Source of the DNA: CAZBZG01 sp964496245
GTDB taxonomy: Bacteria > Planctomycetota > SZUA-567
NCBI GenBank assembly: GCA_964496245.1
Contig: CAZBZG010000070.1
Location: 1 to 17,924, forward strand
Reading direction: 5' to 3'
Length of the DNA: 17,924 bases
The notes under the pieces are model-generated. The model saw only the letters and a list, made by a program, of their open reading frames with translations, was not told where the DNA came from and did no database searches. Shown here in pieces: positions 15,526 to 17,924 of the stretch (position 1 is the first letter of the stretch; each line of letters opens with the position of its first letter). Made by a program: the position numbers and the translations under genes.

Positions 15526-16635
15526 TCAGTGCAGAATGGCCTTCTGCCGCTGGTAGATGGGCAGGTACTGCTTCTCGAGGCTGAGCTGGAGGATGGCCAT
15601 GGCCGTGGCGTAGACGGGGCCGGCCTTGCGGCTCTCTTCGAGGTTGTCGTGCGGGAGGGGCCAGTGGCCGTCGCTCTCCTGGTGCTCCAGGAGAACGGCC
15701 ACGAGCTGGTCGTAGTACGTCTCCCAGCGTTCGCCGCCGAGCTGGAACATGCCCTGGGTCAGGTAGAACGAGGCGCAGAAGAAGTAGCCGCGGTACTGCT
15801 TGCCGCCCCAGGACGGGGGCACGGCCGTGAGCCAGTCGAGCACCTGCCAGTCCCGTTCGAGCGATGCGGGATCGAGAATGGACTTGAGGAAGAGCGCCAC
15901 CCCGGTCAGGCTGCGGTGGGCCTTGCCGCTGCGCTGAGTGAAGGCGGGTTTGTAGCCGTAGCCCTCCTTCTGCCGGCAGCGCTGGACATACTTGAGCGCC
16001 TCCTCGTACAGGCCGGGGGGTACCTCAAAGCCGCACTGGTTGGCGCTGAAGAGCACGAGCACCTGCCAGGACGTGTTGGAGAGGTCTGATTGCTTGCTCG
16101 TCGGCTCGTACGCCCATCCGCCCTGGGCGCGGCGGGACTTGCGGACCTGTCCGGCCTCGAGGGTGACCGCCACCGCCTTGCGGCAGAACGCGGCCAGGCG
16201 CGAGTCCTCGTCCGGCTCGCCCATGCCGAGCATCTGGAGCGCCACCAGGGTGGCGATGGCGTGTTCGTAGAGGCTGGATCCCACCATCCCGTTCTCGTCC
16301 TGCTGACGCAGGATGAAGTCCAGGCCCTGGCGGAGCATGGCTTCGTGCTTCTCCGGCAGCCGGTCGTCGCGGTGGGCCAGGACCGCCAGGCAGGCGAGGC
16401 CGGTCACGGCAGCAGGATACTTGTCGCATGCGAACGAACCGTCGGCCTTCTGACGGGATGCCAGGTAGGCGAGGCCGGACTGCACGGCCAGCTCCATGCG
16501 CGCGGCCGACCGCCGGGGCGTGCCCGCTTCGGCTGTAGGGGCCAGGGTGAGCACGACGGCGAGAAGCGCGCCGAGGCGTCTCACCGACGGGCGCGTCGGT
16601 TTCGCGCGGTGCCATGCCCTTCCGAAGGTGGGCAT
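15526..16635 (-). CDS. Secreted squalene-cyclase/prenyltransferase-fold protein
   Basis: From the ATG at 16635 the product has 369 residues. It opens with a basic stretch and signal peptide (R-R-L-G-A-L-L-A-V-V-L, ending A-E-A-G). The rest is a string of helical repeats typical of the squalene-oxidase/prenyltransferase alpha-alpha barrel: Q-K-A-D-G-S-F, Q-Q-D-E-N-G-M-V, A-Q-G-G-W-A-Y-E-P, G-Y-G-Y-K-P, and Q-E-S-D-G-H-W-P-L-P, each followed by a helix with S/T-x-x-x-V/L-x-A-L. No D-x-D-D motif of squalene-hopene cyclases is visible, and at this length it is about half of such enzymes, so terpene cyclisation is unlikely. The start is uncertain: the ATG lies inside a palindromic repeat, and a GTG at 16584 directly before R-R-L-G is an equally good signal-peptide start. 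Similar secreted proteins are common in the PVC group with no settled role. Confidence 0.75.
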   Translation of the reverse strand: MPTFGRAWHRAKPTRPSVRRLGALLAVVLTLAPTAEAGTPRRSAARMELAVQSGLAYLASRQKADGSFACDKYPAAVTGLACLAVLAHRDDRLPEKHEAMLRQGLDFILRQQDENGMVGSSLYEHAIATLVALQMLGMGEPDEDSRLAAFCRKAVAVTLEAGQVRKSRRAQGGWAYEPTSKQSDLSNTSWQVLVLFSANQCGFEVPPGLYEEALKYVQRCRQKEGYGYKPAFTQRSGKAHRSLTGVALFLKSILDPASLERDWQVLDWLTAVPPSWGGKQYRGYFFCASFYLTQGMFQLGGERWETYYDQLVAVLLEHQESDGHWPLPHDNLEESRKAGPVYATAMAILQLSLEKQYLPIYQRQKAILH

Positions 16636-16692
16636 GCCACGCGAACGGCAACGCCCCTTCGCATGCCCATCCAAGGATGGACATGGCACCCG
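16609..16692. repeat. Two tandem imperfect palindromic repeats
   Basis: Copy one spans about 16609-16643 with arms GTGCCATGCCC (16609-16619) and GGGCATGCCAC (16630-16640), one mismatch, and a CTTCCGAAGG centre. Copy two spans about 16660-16692 with GCATGCCCATCC (16661-16672) and GGATGGACATGGC (16675-16687). The copies share the order CATGCCC, TCC, AAGG, (G/A)CATG, CAC, CG and lie about 49 bases apart. They sit between the helical-protein gene and the cyclase-fold gene, overlap the latter's possible start, and look like a dispersed REP-like or MITE-like family. No other copy was found in this window. Confidence 0.6.
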
Positions 16693-16720
16693 CCTGTACG
16701 GCTTCGCTCCGGACCGGGTC

Positions 16721-17924
16721 CTATCGCGTGTGTTCATGTTCGCGGAATCCTCGCTTGAGTCGTTCGTGGTAGTCCTTGACCCCACGCTTGTGCCGGCGCG
16801 GCAGCGGCAGCCGGAGGCTCTTCTCGAACTCCTCCACGATCCAATGACGCTGCTCCTCCGTGCGCTTGTAGCGCCGCCGCATCAGGTTGGCCTGCGGGTC
16901 TTGGAGCATTACGGGCGAAGGGTAGAGCCCGGCGGCTGCGCGCCAGCGGTAAGCGCCCGCGGCCAAGCGCGTCTCTTCCTCCAGCGCGGCGAGCAGATCG
17001 TCCACGGCCGCGGTCTGCCAGCGGTCCATCACGGCCGTGTACAAGCGCTTGGCCGCCAGCGTGGCCCGCTCTTCGAGGGCCAGATGTTTGGTGGGCAGGA
17101 CGCGCAGGCCGGACTCGGCCATCCGCTCGAACGACCGCACGAGCCGCGCGGCCAGCACCTCGGCCTCCGCCAGAAGCAGCGAGGCGCGGTTGAGCGCCGG
17201 CGGGGTGCCCTTGCGTGGGGCGAGGGCGGCCAGCTTCTCCGCCAGCGGCGCCATTTTCCGCTGGATCTGCTCGGGGCCTTCGCCCGGCAGGCGGCGTAGG
17301 AAGGCGGTGAGTTCTCCTACGATCCGGCCCGCTTCGTCCAGGTCCGCGCCGAGCGCCTTTTGGTCGGCCGGCTTCACGGTCTCGTCCTTCCGCATCCCGG
17401 ACGCGAGGGCTTTCAGGGCGGCGATCCTCTTGCGAAGGGCTGCGAGGCGCGGGCGCAAGCGTCGGACGAGCACGGTTACGAGCAGGCTCTCGTTGGCCGC
17501 GAGCACCTCGCGCGCAGCCCCTCGGTGCGCAGCCGGGTCCGTTTGCTCGGAAGCGCCGGTCAGGCGCTGGGCTTCTCGGAAGGCGGTCTCCACCCGTTTG
17601 GTCAGCTTGAGACGGGCCGCGGCTTGGGCGAAGAAGTCCTCGCCCACGGCAGCCGTCTGCAGTCCCTCTGCCATGGCGTCCAGGGAGCGCTGGATCGCGT
17701 TGTTCGCCCCGCGGAGCGTGTTGACGTTGGTCGGGAAGAGGTCCCGCTGTTCCACGTCAAACGGTTCGCCTTCGAACGCGAGCAGCGCCTCGATCGGTTT
17801 GGTTGCGTTCCTGCGGAAATGCTCCAGCCGTTCGAACAAGCGCACCAGCACCCGCGTCCACCCGAGACGCGCGTCGTCCGAAGGAAGTTCTGCGGCCAGC
17901 ACGTCGACCGTCAGCACGATGCGC
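16721..17924 (-). CDS. Helical/coiled-coil protein of unknown function, 5'-partial
   Basis: The frame is open to the window edge and the GTG at 17917 has in-frame codons upstream (R-I before V-L-T-V), so this is most likely the last 400 residues of a longer protein. It is rich in Ala, Leu, Arg and Glu with long amphipathic helices and probable coiled coils, for example around A-A-R-L-K-L-T-K-R-V-E-T-A-F and L-R-K-R-I-A-A-L-K-A-L. The C-terminus is strongly basic (R-R-R-Y-K-R near the end, then R-R-H-K-R-G). No catalytic motif, signal peptide or membrane span is visible in this part. It runs in the same direction as the cyclase-fold gene, with the palindromic repeats in the gap. In related bacteria cyclase-fold genes can sit beside BatA/DUF4159/DUF4175-type clusters, which would suit a long coiled-coil protein, but I do not recognise a family here. 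Confidence 0.65.
   Translation of the reverse strand, partial: RIVLTVDVLAAELPSDDARLGWTRVLVRLFERLEHFRRNATKPIEALLAFEGEPFDVEQRDLFPTNVNTLRGANNAIQRSLDAMAEGLQTAAVGEDFFAQAAARLKLTKRVETAFREAQRLTGASEQTDPAAHRGAAREVLAANESLLVTVLVRRLRPRLAALRKRIAALKALASGMRKDETVKPADQKALGADLDEAGRIVGELTAFLRRLPGEGPEQIQRKMAPLAEKLAALAPRKGTPPALNRASLLLAEAEVLAARLVRSFERMAESGLRVLPTKHLALEERATLAAKRLYTAVMDRWQTAAVDDLLAALEEETRLAAGAYRWRAAAGLYPSPVMLQDPQANLMRRRYKRTEEQRHWIVEEFEKSLRLPLPRRHKRGVKDYHERLKRGFREHEHTR

Noticed and set aside
16636..16785. Upstream extension of the cyclase-fold gene to a start at 16785
   Set aside because: The extra residues are translated palindromic repeat plus the antisense-free tail of the neighbouring gene, and would put the signal peptide about 70 residues from the N-terminus.

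Overview
This is a GC-rich bacterial chromosomal segment, probably from the PVC superphylum (Planctomycetota, Lentisphaerota or Kiritimatiellota). That placement is an inference from gene content: an ECF sigma factor with a C-terminal membrane span and a large outer part, a secreted GH123-like/DUF6067 protein with a CBM9-like domain, a secreted WG-repeat protein, a secreted squalene-cyclase-fold protein, and a GntR regulator fused to a sugar-binding-protein fold. No rRNA, tRNA, CRISPR array or transposase gene was seen.

Layout. (1) 1-1049 (+) is the 3' part of a GH65 disaccharide phosphorylase. (2) 1050-2157 (+) holds gene remnants: an orphan C-terminal piece of a CBM9-like domain, then a short signal-peptide-bearing gene that is an internally deleted and 3'-truncated relative of the sensor part of the next gene. 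(3) 2203-6969 (+) is a 1,588-residue fusion: ECF sigma factor, membrane span, FlgD-like Ig fold, beta-propeller region, PA14, Calx-beta-like and LamG-like domains. (4) 7102-8565 (-) is a secreted WG-repeat protein. (5) 8566-8782 is a divergent control region with two TTGACA promoters facing away from each other in an AT-rich island. (6) 8783-15443 (+) looks like one operon: GntR/solute-binding fusion regulator, secreted CBM9-like protein, and a large secreted CBM9 plus GH123-like/DUF6067 protein, closed by a strong intrinsic terminator at 15467-15502. (7) 15526-17924 (-) has a secreted cyclase-fold protein and the C-terminal part of a large helical protein, separated by two tandem palindromic repeats.

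How it may fit together (inference). The window reads as a carbohydrate sensing and use region. The GntR fusion could sense a sugar in the cytoplasm and control its own operon and perhaps the divergent WG-repeat gene. The sigma fusion could report binding of a glycan or other ligand outside the cytoplasm without a separate anti-sigma factor. The GH65 enzyme would phosphorolyse disaccharides in the cytoplasm. The most unusual items are the sigma-sensor fusion with an in-frame internal start that could release the sensor alone, the adjacent sigma-less truncated copy, and the GntR/solute-binding fusion.
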